Counted from the stretch's first letter, positions 35,091 to 46,731 are shown. The stretch is DNA of 64,000 nucleotides from Brienomyrus brachyistius (GCF_023856365.1 NC_064548.1:8729642-8793641), one strand, 5' to 3'. Notes: generated by a model not told the origin, from the sequence alone. Numbers and translations: made by a program.

Positions 35091-35700
35091 GTTATTGCAC
35101 TGGGCAACCTTTTACCCTCCGCATAGTTTGTGTCTTTTGGGGCATAAAGTCAATGAGGCATTGTACACGTTCCAGTGGAACACTGGCCCAGGATGATGCC
35201 AAAGCATCCCAAAGTTGTATTGAGCTGGCTGGCAGTGAAGCTCTATTTTGAACACTTTCCATCTCACCCCGCAGATGTGCAATTGAATTAAGATTTGGTG
35301 AGTGAGCAGACAACTGCATTAAGCTAAATTCATTGTCACTTCAGGGAACTATTCCCTGCTAATTTTAGGCCTGTGACACAGGTGTTTATCTTGCTGAAAA
35401 AAAGTCAATTTTCAGATGGATAAACTGCCGTCATGAGCAGATGCACCTGATTGGAAATGATGTTCACATATCCTGTGACATTCACATATTATTCAGCCTG
35501 CAGTGTTGACACTCGACATGATGGATGCATGGACTCATGTGGTTTTATCCACACTCAGTGCCCCCATTAGCATGCAACAGAAGGAACTGGAATGCAGGGG
35601 ATGTTTTTCCAGCCCTCCAGTGTCCATTTTTTTTATTTCGGAAGCCCACTGCTTTGGAATTCCAGGCAGAAATATGAACTTCAACATGTATGTCCATTTA
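35091..35700 (-). pseudogene. Eroded DNA-transposon transposase segment
   Basis: The order of phrases 'acactggcccaggatgatgc', 'aagatttggtgagtgagcag', 'ttatcttgctgaaaaaaag', 'cctgtgacattcacatatta', 'cgacatgatggatgcatgg' and 'tttccagccctccagtgtcc' is that of the reverse strand of a fish Tc1-like/IS630-type transposase gene. Translation is broken in all frames (stops and shifts throughout), and terminal repeats were not recognised. The class call rests on remembered similarity and is tentative. Confidence 0.45.
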
Positions 35701-37494
35701 AGAAGGAATATTGCCAAGCATGAAACTTCAACTGAAGTTGAATATTTCAATTGAAATATCAAACAATATATGAATAACGCATTATTTCCACTTTATTAAA
35801 AATTGTACATACATGCACACAGAAATCGGCATAACCCTACTCATACAGTAAATAGTAAATATGTGACCTTTTAAAAAACAGAATTCAAGAAATGGGTCCA
35901 GATAACTGATCATGACTGTGCAAGGACACATATTCACAGTAATATAATTTCAAGAGACTTCAGTGAGTGGGCTTGTGAAATCTGTAAGATTTATGCCACA
36001 TTGTTTGCAGTAGGTGGAATGTCCCTGGCAGTGAGGTACAGCTTGCTCTCTCAAAATGAGTTCCAGTTTCTAAGCCCACTGCAAAATGCATTCAAAACAC
36101 TCAAATTCTTCAAGAAAAAAAATGATTCCGGATTGACATAATAATGAACCGTATCATTCATGTTTTTTTTAATGCTCTCGTAGAATGCCAGACATGTACC
36201 TCCTAGTACTATCACAAGCAACCCATGGTCAATGTGGCCTAAACGTTGATTATGGTGGGAGATCAACGTCTTCATCTTACGGATGCGGGGAAATGTGCAT
36301 TTCACATCTTTTGAATTCTCTGCCGTGAACCTCCAGGACAAAGATTGAACCGGACAGACAGTTCTCACTTCATAATGTACATTTCTGTCATTGCACAATG
36401 TAGATAGCATTTAAGGCATCATGCATCCTCATGTAATTAGCCCTCCTCATATTTTGGTAATTTGTTTCATCATTTTAAAATGTCATGCCTTCACATAGAT
36501 GATATGACAGGTGAAAATAATTAGGCAGCTTCAGTTTAATTGGCACAAAGCATTATTTTAACATTTGTTTTTGCATTGTGACAGTCAACCTTTATGAATT
36601 CCGCCGTCATCAAGACATTAGAAAAATGTGATTAAGGTGATGTGTGTAATTAATATGTTCCTAAACACCTTTACATTTTAAGGAAACTTGCCATGAGTAA
36701 ACCGAGGAGTGAAATTTAAGCAATCGAGATGTATAAACTGTATAGTTTAATGCTATCAGTCTTATCTTTTGAACTCTTTGAAGATTATAGTCATACCCTT
36801 GACAACTCGCCTGATGTGGATTTCTCCAGGCAGAAAATCTGTTCATTGATGTATGTCATGCATGCAATAACTTCCCTATATCTCACAACACATTGTCCAT
36901 GTAATTATTTGGAAGATACTGGAGCTTATATCAAGCTTGGCCACCCTTTAGTATCACAGGCACCATATTTAATAATCTAAATAGACTAAACTTTGGTGAG
37001 CTAATTATAGAAGATATAATAAACACTGAATTAACATTAACTAACACAAAGTAAACTAGATGCCTACAGCTATAGATACATCCACTACATGCTTAAACTA
37101 AAATATAACTGCTTATAAATAAAATTTGAAGTCTGTGAAGTACATGCTTTGTTCTTTTTATGGAATATCCATTTTTAGTATTTTGATAAACCGGGATCAG
37201 TCTGCACTGCTCTGAAAAGAGCAAATCAGAGGTAAGCACATTTACGGAGTCACACAGGCAGGACTGGAGATAAGCAAACAGATATGGACAGGTGGGCAAA
37301 AAGAGCCAGAGGGAAAACAAATATTTTAGGAAGTAGCCTGGCTATGACTGGGTATTTGGAATGTAACTTTGACACAGAGCTCAAAATAATGCAGGACTGC
37401 ACTTCTGACCAGGTGGAAGGGGCTGTCTACGGTTACAACGTCTCGGTTGTGGAGTTGTCACCACCTGCTGGATGGAAGAGCATTTAACTGTCCT
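35701..37494. other. Single-copy block, strong candidate conserved non-coding region
   Basis: 36040-36640 lacks repeats and holds enhancer-like words such as 'tgacaggtgaaaataatt', 'ttcagtttaattggcac', 'catgtaattagccc' and 'tcatttgaattc'-like A/T cores. A 119-codon minus-strand frame (36051-36410) crosses it without a recognised domain. 36650-37490 is plain AT-rich DNA. Confidence 0.4.
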
Positions 37495-38110
37495 GACTTG
37501 AACTCGAGGGCAAGCCTCAGGAGAATAAAAGGGGCTTTGTTAAAGAAAACAAGAGCAGGGTAACAATTGGGACCATGAGGGCTCAAAATTGGAAGGCTAG
37601 GACTGGGAGGGGCACAGGCAACAGGGGGAACTGACCTTTATGATCGGTGAGGGAGGAGCCAAGAAGGTCAGGTGAACACGACGTGCCAGATGTGACTGTA
37701 CCCCTCCGAAGCCGGCCCTCTGGGCGTGAAGGATGAACAAGGGAGGGGACCTAGGGGATCGAAGGAGAGAGAGGACACGTCGGGCTAGGCACAGATGGTA
37801 TACCAGACAGGACCGGACACACATCGCCATAATGGACACGGAACAGGTAGGGCCGGACCAAGGACCAAAAAAACAACAGGAGAGACCAATGAACAAAACC
37901 AAACTGACAAAACAAAACAAGCACAGGACCAGACCAAGGACATCTGACCCAGGATCAGAGGGACAAACACTAGACATCAATGAGGACCAGGGAGCAAGGG
38001 GGTCAGGGAAATTGAGACAAAACATACCACACCAGAACATGACGGACATGTAGAGGGGTGACTGAGACAGGGGCGGAAACATAAGAGTGTTATGGTGCAG
38101 ATGGGGAAAA
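37495..38110 (-). mobile_element. LTR-retroelement-derived region, part 1
   Basis: 37495-37640 aligns by eye with the solo LTR at 25298-25600: 'gaactcgagggcaagcctc' against 'ggactcaagggcagagatt', 'aaaaggggctttgtt' against 'aaaaggggttttatt', and 'ctcaaaattggaaggct' against 'tcaaaattggaggact'. The plus strand is strongly purine/A-rich to 38100, so the coding strand of the element would be the minus strand. Long frames on both strands (178 and 106 codons) are low-complexity and lack domains. Confidence 0.5.
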
Positions 38111-38114
38111 GAGA

Positions 38115-38665
38115 GTGACAATCCATTTAGCATCTCCAGGACAATGGGGATTTATTGAATAAACCAAACATAAGGGGAAAACAAACTGGAAAACATTAAG
38201 ACCATTAACTAATCACATGGAGGAACTAAGAGATGGGAAAATGGTGAGACAACAAGCAAAGTAATAACAGGAAAGGTAACAGCAGGCAGAGACATATGCA
38301 GAGACAATACAGTGACTAACCAGAGAACAGAGCAAAAGCCAGCACTTAAGTTCATACTGACAAGTGGGCTAATGAGGAAGGGCAGGTGGGGAACATCAGA
38401 CAATTAACCAAACAGCACAACACAGGGAAACAAGCATCAGATGGAGGAGAGGCACAGAGAGGTCCATTAACAGATAGGGAAAAAGGACCAAACACTGAGG
38501 GAAACCAAAATTATAACAACCAAATGAACAGGACACAGGAACCAAAACAAGGAACTGTAACCGAAATACCTATACAGACATTAAACCAGGAGAAATCAAG
38601 ACACATCAAACATAAACTAATAATTAGTTGAGACCGGGCTCTGGCCAGCCTGAAATATACAATCA
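38115..38665 (-). mobile_element. LTR-like segment, shares 131 bp with 56874-56996
   Basis: On the minus strand it ends 'ttcaataaatccccattgtc', then 'ctggagatgctaaatgg', then 'attgtcac', giving a polyadenylation signal close to a GTCAC end, as in an LTR. A 'ggttacagttccttg' phrase near 38548-38562 may mark its start or an inner part. The bases 38528-38658 reappear inverted at 56874-56996 with only small differences. No coding content was seen. Confidence 0.5.
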
Positions 38666-39090
38666 CCAACCACTTCACCCGTTAAGCCACACGACAGCCC
38701 AGGGAGAAGGCACAAACACCAGGGGCTAAGGGCTACACAACAGAGGAGGGGAAAAGAATGGCTAGCAACCCCTGCTGGCAAACAGGGACAACACACATTG
38801 GATAAGAATGGATGGGCGCTGACCCTGTAACACAGAAAATTCAGTAAAATGAACTTCAGAAGTAACAGCATTGTAGTATAAGACCCATGACCTTCTACTG
38901 GGTAAGTGGTTGGAAGATGGATGGATGTTGTGTATGAAAAATAACGATTGAAAACAGGCACAAAACACAAGGAACAGGGCCCTGCTATGGCTGGCAAGCA
39001 GCTGCACTCATCCTCAAAGCAGCTGGACATGCAACTTGCACATGACGGGAAATTAGAGCAACAAAACTCAAGGCTCCCCAACACATCCTG
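38666..39090. other. Purine-rich continuation of the retroelement region
   Basis: It has the same purine-rich composition as 37.6-38.6 kb, with a TGGATGGATG tail-like phrase at about 38912-38925. A 155-codon minus frame here is Cys/Leu-rich with no recognised domain. Confidence 0.35.
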
Positions 39091-41690
39091 CTTCAGTCCA
39101 GTAGAGATATAGTTTGAAAACTTATTAAAAAACTAATTGCAGTTACATCGAGGACTGTCAAATGATTGTCACGTATGACTCTTTGCAGCAATTTAAACAA
39201 CAGGAAATTCCCCAGTCTTGGACATGAAATCTGGGCACTTCCATTTCAACTCCACTGTATTTCTTAATTTCAGTATTTATTTTTTGCATTTCACACTGGT
39301 CCATTTTACTTGAACTGGTGTGGTGCAGTGGTATCACCCGCCACATGGCTGCACTGGGGTTCTCATGCCAGAGGTGCTTTGTTGTATGGTGGGTGTGGCA
39401 GTGCACTGTATCAGTGTGCGCTCATTACCTCTCTCTCTCTACTGTATTTTATATATAGGTGCCAGGTTAAAGACTGATACCCCACCTGAGAGCTCTTACC
39501 TGTATCTTGCTCCACCTGTGCCAGTCCAAGATGAAACAAAATTGATTTTCTTTAGTGGCTCCAGCTGGAATGAACTGTGCAGCTACTTCTATGTATAAGC
39601 AAGAGAAGCCAAAATAGCCATCCACAGCATACTACCCCAGACAGAGGTTGATTATTTCTCTCTAAAGAAGGTGGTTCCAACGGAAGTGTGTCTGTCACCG
39701 GAGAAGAATAGAGGAGGTTCTGAAAACCTAGTGTTGTGGAGTCATGCATCCCCTTGCCTTTGCTCAGTAGCTTCCAGACTCTGGCAGGCCACGGCTGCAG
39801 CAGATGCACAGCAAGTTGAGCAACCCGGGGACAGGTGGTCCTGAAGCAGTTCCTCCACTATTTATCGAGTGACACATAACCTTGCCTCTGGTCCATCTGG
39901 CAGAGAATCACCTGGCCACTTGCCCTGACACTGGTTTAATCCCCAAGCCCAAACCTGGTTCCCAGTCCCACCCCTTACGTCATTCTGACCTCCTTTAAGA
40001 ATCCCAAAACCCCAATCCTGAAAGAAAGCCGGGGCAAGAGTACGAGACGCTGGGGTCTTTCAGAAAGAAGTGCCGATTTATTAGTGTGAACTTAACCAGC
40101 TAATCCTCTTACACCAGCATTTTTTTCCCCTTTCTAACCTTGACTTGCCAGCAAGTTTGTAAGAGTGTGGGCTTCCATGATTTATCTCAGTGCAGGGGGA
40201 TTATGGTAGGGTTGTTGGGGGTTTTTACACATGTATGAGAATGTGTATCAATATGCTGTTCGTCATGTCTCAATAAGGATCAGGGGCACAGTTCTGATAC
40301 AGTAGTTAGACTTTCTCCACTCCACTCGGGTTACATCAATATTGCAGTCTTCCATTTGGATTTTATGGGTCTCCAGGCTCTTTTTAAGCAGCTTTTCATT
40401 CTTTGTGATCCATCAACTTTTCTCTCGTGTTGCTTGTTCTACGGCATGTCGTAACAATATCATTATTTATAGTGATGCCAGGGTGCATCACCAGTAACAT
40501 TTAAAATCGGTCCTGCACGTCTCTGAGGATGACCGGGGGAGAGGGAGCTATGGTCTATGGTATTTGTGCACAGGTGTGACCACAGGTCAGTAAGAATGCA
40601 TCTTTTACAAAAACCAAGGGAGTTCATTTTTGGGTTCAGATAATCACTATAAAAACTACCAACCTTTCTAAACCTTAGCTATACCACATGCAAATCTCAC
40701 CTTTAGACAATGCCTCACCTTCTGCTTATAGCTAAAGTCAACCGTTGAACTCTGGCCCACTAACAACGCTCTGTTACCTGAGGAACAGCAATGCCCTGCT
40801 CACCCAGTGCTGTCTGCTTTTACAATCCTTCTGCTTCCATTTTCTCCAATCAATCATTGCTACATGAAAATGACTGCTCTGCAAAGGGAAATATATAAAA
40901 GATGAATTGATCAAACACTGTAATCATAATAGAGACTGAAAAAAACTCAATACTATCTTCGAAAATGCCCTTCTTCATTTTAAAAATCAAAATAAAATAG
41001 AAATTCCTGTACAATCTATGCACATGTAGATGTATTTTTTGCACCCTAGTGAAAGGCAGGAGAAAGAACATTTTCTTAATTTACATTTCTGAAGAATTAA
41101 CCTTTGATAACACCATCAATAATAGAAATAATATGATGGTTAATTTAATAGTTTAATGCAGAAGAAATCATTCATGCTTAAAAAGCATTTCTAATGAAGT
41201 TCACTTTATCTTCATTGTTTATTTTTATGGTCTTAGCACCTGCTGGAATCAGCAGCATCTAGATTCCAACACGCACTAGTGCTGCGGCCTGCAGCTTAAA
41301 CGCACCAGCAGCACAGTACCATCTGTTCACTTGTACCCCTTATTATCTATTAATGTGTCTGTGGATATTGATTCCATGTGAACTTCATCTTTGAAGTTCA
41401 CCATTTCAAAGGACTCAAGTTTTATTTCATCACTAGCTGGCTGACCTTTAACCGAATTTACTTGACATGACTAATGCTGGAAAGTACAGAATATCTATTC
41501 TCTGATGGATTCTTACAATGTCTGCATCATAATTGACTGTTAATTTAGAAGCTAGCATGTGTGTTTTAAGTAACAGCAGCTGTACTATAGTATCCTGAAG
41601 GCTTATGACTGAAGCTGCTGAGCTCTCCCAGTATTTGCGGCATTTGTATTTTTGTGGGTTTTTTAGCTATTATTTAATAAAAAGAAGCAT
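39091..41690. other. Mixed non-coding DNA with one SINE-head-like piece
   Basis: 39314-39372 ('ctggtgtggtgcagtggtat', later 'ctggggttctcatgcc') resembles a tRNA-derived head with A and B boxes. The remainder, including 39880-40850 and 41090-41690, shows no exon or named repeat. Confidence 0.35.
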
Positions 41691-42285
41691 GGTAACACTT
41701 AACTTGACGGAGCATAAATAATATAGTATTATACTGTTACTTATGTATTACTTATTTATTAATCACAATCTCACAAAATCGTACTTACATACAGTACTGA
41801 TCTAATGCAAATTCATCATTAATGAATTGTGCCGCATGTTTTTTTCTTAAACAGTTACTATATTTGTTACTAAATCTGTTAATTCTGTAAACCTTTGCGG
41901 ACTACTGAAGGAACTACTGAAGGAACTACTGAAGGAACTACTGAAGGAAGAAGTCATGAATAACACAGATTTTGATCATATTTGTTCATCATTAATGAAT
42001 CATGATGCATCTTTCATCCCAACCAGTTACTATTTTTGTTACTATATCTGTTAATTTTGTACACCTGTGTGAACTACTGAAGGAACTATTTAAGAAACCA
42101 CCGAAGTAACAAGTCATGAATAACATAAGTGAAATACTAATCTCATATTTGTTCATCATTAATGAATTGTGATGCATCTTTTCTCAAGGAGTAACTATAG
42201 TTGTTCATGATTCATTCATAATTTGTACTTCAATAGTACCTGAGTTATTACTAAGTATTTGTGCCCCGTCAAGTAAAGTGTTACC
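41691..42285. mobile_element. 595-bp MITE with GGTAACACTT ends
   Basis: The left end 'ggtaacacttaacttgac' and the right end 'gtcaagtaaagtgttacc' form a 26-base terminal inverted repeat with about three mismatches. Inside, a unit starting 'ttcatcattaatgaat' is repeated three times (41812, 41985, 42152; periods 173 and 167), and a 12-bp unit 'actactgaagga' is repeated about four times at 41901-41950. No coding content. A second element with the same right end is at 47080-47488. Confidence 0.75.
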
Positions 42286-43334
42286 AGGAACATGTATGCT
42301 CATATGCTGTACACTCATGATTTTTGAACTATTTTTTTGTTTGTTTTTGGTTAGTTCTGTGTCAAACATGTAGGTGAATGGCATTCATATAAAAGTACTC
42401 TACTAAAAGTCTTTACTTGACTTCTGATGATGAGGAACTGCTAAAAAATAAATAGAAACATACAGATTACACTATAATTGCATCACATTTTCCCCTAGCA
42501 GCCATCTAGCTTAATATCTATCAATGTTCAAACAATAGTATAGTTCACTGACAGAGTACTTTCCAGAATAATAACATACCTACCCTTTCTCTTTCTTTGT
42601 AGTTCTGGACCTAAATGCCTGTTTTGGTTCTTCAGATAATCATATTTTGTTGAATAGCTTAGAAAATATTGTTATTTCTTGTGAATATGAACTTTCTTGG
42701 TTTATCTTTTATCTGTGAGAGCCCTTTATTCATCATATCAATGATGAAAATGGTCAATGACTTAAAGGAGTACCTCCTGATGATGGTACCAGCCTGAATC
42801 CTGGTCACTGTGAGCCATTCCCAGATCTTTCTCTCCTGGTTTCATAAATATTCTGTCTCTAAATTTTTAGTTTATTATGCTACCAAAGTAATTCTCACAT
42901 TGTATTTGTGGACTCAAATGCTTTTTCTAAATCTCTTTTTCATTTTCTGCTATCTCTTCTGCCTGCTGCTCAACAATACTTAGTCATCAGCAAAGAAATG
43001 AAACGGACCAACACCAGCGTCTAGCGAATGTATCTACATCTTGCATGTCTTGGCATGGTCCAGTGTTCTGACACAGTTGTCTTCTTTGGGTCATTCATAG
43101 TTGCCTTCCTCCAACATATTGCATATATATTACAGTTGTACTTTTATAAGAATTACTATCCAGAAGCACAACCTGATCATTCTCTTTGAGGCATCTAGTG
43201 TGATTTTTATTTCCTAATATGGGCATTTTGGATTTAACATAATCATCACCTTCTCCTGCTGGGGGTTGTATTCGCAGCATACTGAGCTGGGTAGATCTGA
43301 CGTTACTTTCCAGTGTTACAGAAATTAGGTCATT
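42286..43334. other. Single-copy AT-rich DNA, nothing recognised
   Basis: No exon or repeat was recognised. 42740-43300 may contain decayed LINE sequence but I could not align it. Confidence 0.35.
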
Positions 43335-43905
43335 CTGATGGATCCTCGGATGTTCCCAAGGCAGCTAGGAGATGTGATCCCTTCGGCGTGTCCAGGGTCT
43401 GCGTCACATTCCGGAAGCCGCTCTGCTTTGACCTATCTGCAGCATATCCTTTTGAGACGCCCAAGGCGGCCGCCCCTGGGTACTCCCTTCAATCCGAAGG
43501 AGCAGTGGCTCTATTTCGAGATCCCTCTGGATCTCAGAGCTCCTCATCTTGTGACAGAGTGCAAGCTGAGCTGGCCTGTAGAGAAACCTCATTGCAGTTG
43601 CTTGACCTCTTATTCATTGCTGGCACCTCTTGTCCATAGGTGAGAATAGGGATGTAGATTGACGGGTAAATCGCAAGCCTCATCGGAGGAATGGGGTCCT
43701 TCTTCAGCACCACGGATCTCCACATTGCTCACATAGCCGCAGCCAGCAACCCCCTCGTGCCATCATTCACGGACATGATTCGGAGGCATTTATACTGGAG
43801 AAGCAGAAATATTTACCTGAAAGAAACGATGACCTCTTTTCTGTGAGAGGCCTTGGATTTAGAAGTGCTGATTCTCATCCTTTTCACTTCAAACTTGGCA
43901 GCAAA
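43335..43905 (-). pseudogene. LINE reverse transcriptase fragment, internally deleted
   Basis: Minus-strand reading gives in order MRISTSKSKA near 43880, then MWRSVVLKKDP and YPSIYIPILTYGQEVP (43600-43725), then after a frameshift MRSSEIQRDLEIEPLLLRIE (43490-43560). This is the thumb and C-terminal part of the same LINE family as 22816-23160. The segment between SKA and MWRS is shortened compared with that copy. Plus-strand frames of 101-108 codons across it are antisense by-products. It is dead: multiple shifts and no catalytic motif. Confidence 0.75.
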
Positions 43906-43944
43906 ACTGCTATAATATCTGCTGGAGCAAGAACAACTCCATCC

Positions 43945-44085
43945 AGGGGCGGGTTTAAAAAGTGATGTGGGGGACATCCACCCTGCCTAGTGTAGTGACC
44001 GTTTCTGGCCAACAGGAGGCCCCCAAACCTCAGAGGTCCCACGCAAATGTGTGATTTGAATGATGGGAATGACCACCGCTGACTC
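43945..44085. repeat. Dispersed repeat shared with 59279-59560, copy 1
   Basis: 'ccaggggcgggttta', 'tagtgtagtgaccgtttctg', 'gccaacaggaggcccccaaa' and 'gaggtcccacgcaaatgtg' match 'tgaggggcgggtttg', 'tagtgtagtgactctttgtg', 'gccaggagggggccctgaaa' and 'gggagccccatgtaaatac' near 59279-59525. Copy 2 has about 150 extra bases between the first two blocks. The class is unknown. Confidence 0.55.
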
Positions 44086-45597
44086 CAGCCCTCGATTAAG
44101 GGCTTATGGATATGCTGTTGAATACTTCTGCACTGCGCTATTGACATTTCTCTGATCAAAAATAAACATGCTAATAGAAGGAAGGGGCTTTAATCAATGA
44201 CTGGACTGGTTGTCGCCAGGAAAAAAACATGACTTGGAGAAGCAAACTCTTCAGCTTATTACACAGTGGCTTGTAGTTCAGCTCCTTTGCAGGACCCAAT
44301 AGGGCTTATATAGTTAAATAGTATGTCACATCCTTATTGAGTATGATTAAGCCTTCTAATCTGTTTTGTCTTAACCATTGCTGCTCCAACTAAAGAAAAA
44401 GGAGATACATCAGAAATGGTCTTATGACATCTCATTTTCCCAGTCTTTTCAAAGGATGAGAGATAATGAGAACCATACATTTGAATACCACTGTATTAGC
44501 GATGGAGACCCCGGGCTGACTGAAAATGACCCTTAAACCCTGCCCGAAAAAAATCATTTCCAAGGATTAAATTAGTTACTCTCAGTCGGCCTCTTAGTAA
44601 TAACTTTGCTTTATCCATCATAAGTGTGTCCCAGTAATCTATTCACGGTGTGGATTCTCTAACCTTGATTTGTGTACTCATGTCCCGCTGAAACATTATT
44701 CACAGACGCTATTAGTAATGTAGGGGACGCTTGCTATGATTCCAGCCCTACAACGCAAAAACAAAGCTTGTCCATAATAAAAACGCAGCTAGGAATATTC
44801 ACTGTGTCATATTGTATGCATAGTGAAACTGAAGGTATCATTATAGCTTTTTCCTTTCACTCCGTTACTTTCTGGTCTATAATTATACTCTAAGCCGTTT
44901 AACATTTAAAATAGATTTTGCATTAGAATTTCATGTGTTTAAGGCTTAACTTGTCATAAAATGCACTTTTATGTGAAAAGAGCAGGAACAAATACAGTTG
45001 AAAATGAATAGTCTCAAATGTATCTGCAAGCTGACGGCTGATTTTCATTTCTGGGCTCAACCCAGGAACAGCTTTCGTCTTCAAGAGCAAAATAAATTAA
45101 TAAAACATCATGCTGTCAAGCCATCTGTGGATGATTTAACTGTTTGCTTTGGGACCATTGGCTAATGCTAATAGATAACTAATGATTCATGGCAAGAAAT
45201 GACTAATCAAGTTCTCACATTTCCTTATACGTCCATTTTGTATATATACTGTACAGCTTGATGACCCAGTAGATCTAAATATCCATTGATCCAAAATGGA
45301 CAGCTTTCAGTGGTTCCCTTGTGATTTAAAAACATTGACGACCAAATATATGCCAATGTTAACGATTTTTTTGATGAGTGTGAAGTAGCAGGGATCAGAA
45401 TTAGCACGTAAAAATTCAAGCCATCGCCCTGTCTTGGAAAAGAGTGGATTATTCCAGTCGAGGGGGGAGGGAGTCTGCTGTCAGTAAACAAGTTTATCTC
45501 AGGAGGGAAGATGCAGTTCACAGGTGAAATGGTTTCATAACAGAAGTGTTGCAGGCACTGAGCAGGATCTATGGCCATGGTGTTCTAGGTAATGACT
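44086..45597. other. Single-copy block, strong candidate conserved non-coding region
   Basis: 44500-45215 is repeat-free and contains words typical of enhancers, e.g. 'ggattaaattagttactc', 'ccattggctaatgctaat' and 'gataactaatgattcatgg'. A short candidate frame at 44672-44893 is unconvincing. 45220-45590 is unassigned. Confidence 0.4.
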
Positions 45598-45790
45598 GAA
45601 AGTGCGAAGTTGGAAGCACAAGCGGCCGAGATGAGGTTTTTCCACAGGGTTGCTGGATTCTCTCATTGATGGGGTGAGGGGTTGGGGAATCCAAAGGGAT
45701 CCCAAAATAGAGGTACTGCTTCTTCACATAAAGTGGAATCAGCTGAGGTGGTTCAGGCATCTTATATGGATGCCACCTAGATGACACCCA
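45598..45790 (+). pseudogene. LINE reverse transcriptase C-terminal fragment
   Basis: In the plus direction, EAQAAEMRFFHRVAG is encoded from about 45611, followed after stops and a shift by QLRWFRHLIWMPP near 45735-45770. These are consecutive conserved phrases of the same LINE family as 43335-43905, but here on the opposite strand. The copy is dead. Confidence 0.7.
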
Positions 45791-46217
45791 CGTGATGTTG
45801 GAGGCACGTGAGGTGAAGATTTATTTGCCATTCATAGAAGCATGAGAACAGCTGGACTGGATTGTGTTGTATTTCATCTTACCCTCTATTTTGAGATACA
45901 GTGGGACTCCCGGATGTACAGTGTTAGTTATTATACCATTTTGTGGTCCGAAAAAAAAAAATTTGGAAAATTCCAGAGATAAACAGTTGATAAGTTTCAA
46001 ACTGCCCAGCAGCTGAGTACAGGCTATAGCATGGTGAAATCAGTCAGCCCAGTTGTGCCTAGTAACCTTGTCCCTATACCCAAGACTTCCCACAAAACTG
46101 TCATCCAGTCTGCCTCTAGCATTCTCGATAATCATTCATTGCCACATTATTACAGTGTCTGTGTCCTAAAACACGGATGCGTTGGTACTATCTGTAGCTT
46201 AGGCCATCCGCGGTAGG
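45791..46217. other. Non-coding DNA, nothing recognised
   Basis: It contains an A-run at about 45951-45960. No exon or repeat was recognised. Confidence 0.4.
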
Positions 46218-46225
46218 TCTTAATG

Positions 46226-46419
46226 CAGGAGTGTCAAACTCCAGTCCTGGGAGGCTGGAGCCCTGTGTAGCTTAGCTCTTTCCCTGCTCCACAACAGATT
46301 ATTCAACTCAAGAGCTGTGTGGTAATTAGTGGTATGAGTTGAATCAGGTGTGTCAAATGAGGGGAAACCAGAAAATGTGCAGGGCTCCAGCCCCCCAGGA
46401 CTGGAGTTCGACACCCGTG
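46226..46419. mobile_element. 194-bp hAT-type MITE with 8-bp target duplication
   Basis: The left end 'caggagtgtcaaactccagt' and the right end 'actggagttcgacacccgtg' are inverted repeats; the match runs about 40 bases with about four mismatches. It is flanked by TCTTAATG (46218-46225) and TCTTAACG (46420-46427), an 8-base duplication with one change, which is the hAT signature. A second inner inverted repeat (ATTCAACTCA / TGAGTTGAAT) lies in the middle. It is non-coding and non-autonomous. Confidence 0.85.
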
Positions 46420-46427
46420 TCTTAACG

Positions 46428-46675
46428 CGTGTCATCCATGGGTGTGGGGGGGGGATACTGTATACATACAGTGTAGAGATGACAGTGAGTCTTGGAGTCT
46501 GAGCACAGTATCAGGAACTTATCCAGCATACTTGGAGCATTTTTCTGGGGGGAGGGATTAAAGGTCTTGCTCAATGGCCAACAGCAATGCAGCTATTTTG
46601 GCAAGTTCAGATTTCGAATCAGCACCCTTCCGATCAGCATGCTCCTGACTCTAGCCCATTGAGCCACACATTTTC
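46428..46675 (+). repeat. SINE-like dispersed repeat fragment
   Basis: 'aaaggtcttgctcaatggcc', 'aacagcaatgcagc', 'agatttcgaatcagcaccct', 'tccgatcagcatgctcc' and 'gcccattgagccacaca' are the closing phrases of the repeat group also seen at 1-230 and 48828-49020. The 5' part is unclear; a G-run is at 46445-46454. Confidence 0.55.
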
Positions 46676-46731
46676 ACTAGACAGATGCCACTGGACTGAT
46701 CCCACTGGACAGATCCTACTAGACTGATCCC
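46676..46731. repeat. 14-bp tandem repeat, four copies
   Basis: Units starting ACTAGACAGATGCC, ACTGGACTGATCCC, ACTGGACAGATCCT and ACTAGACTGATCCC follow each other exactly. It is a tiny minisatellite at the end of the SINE-like piece. Confidence 0.85.

Noticed and set aside
37597..38133. 178-codon minus-strand frame
   Set aside because: It is a product of the pyrimidine-rich strand of an LTR-derived region; composition is Ser/Cys/Leu/Pro with no recognisable domain.
43313..43643. Plus-strand frames of 101-108 codons
   Set aside because: They are antisense to a recognisable LINE reverse transcriptase fragment on the minus strand.
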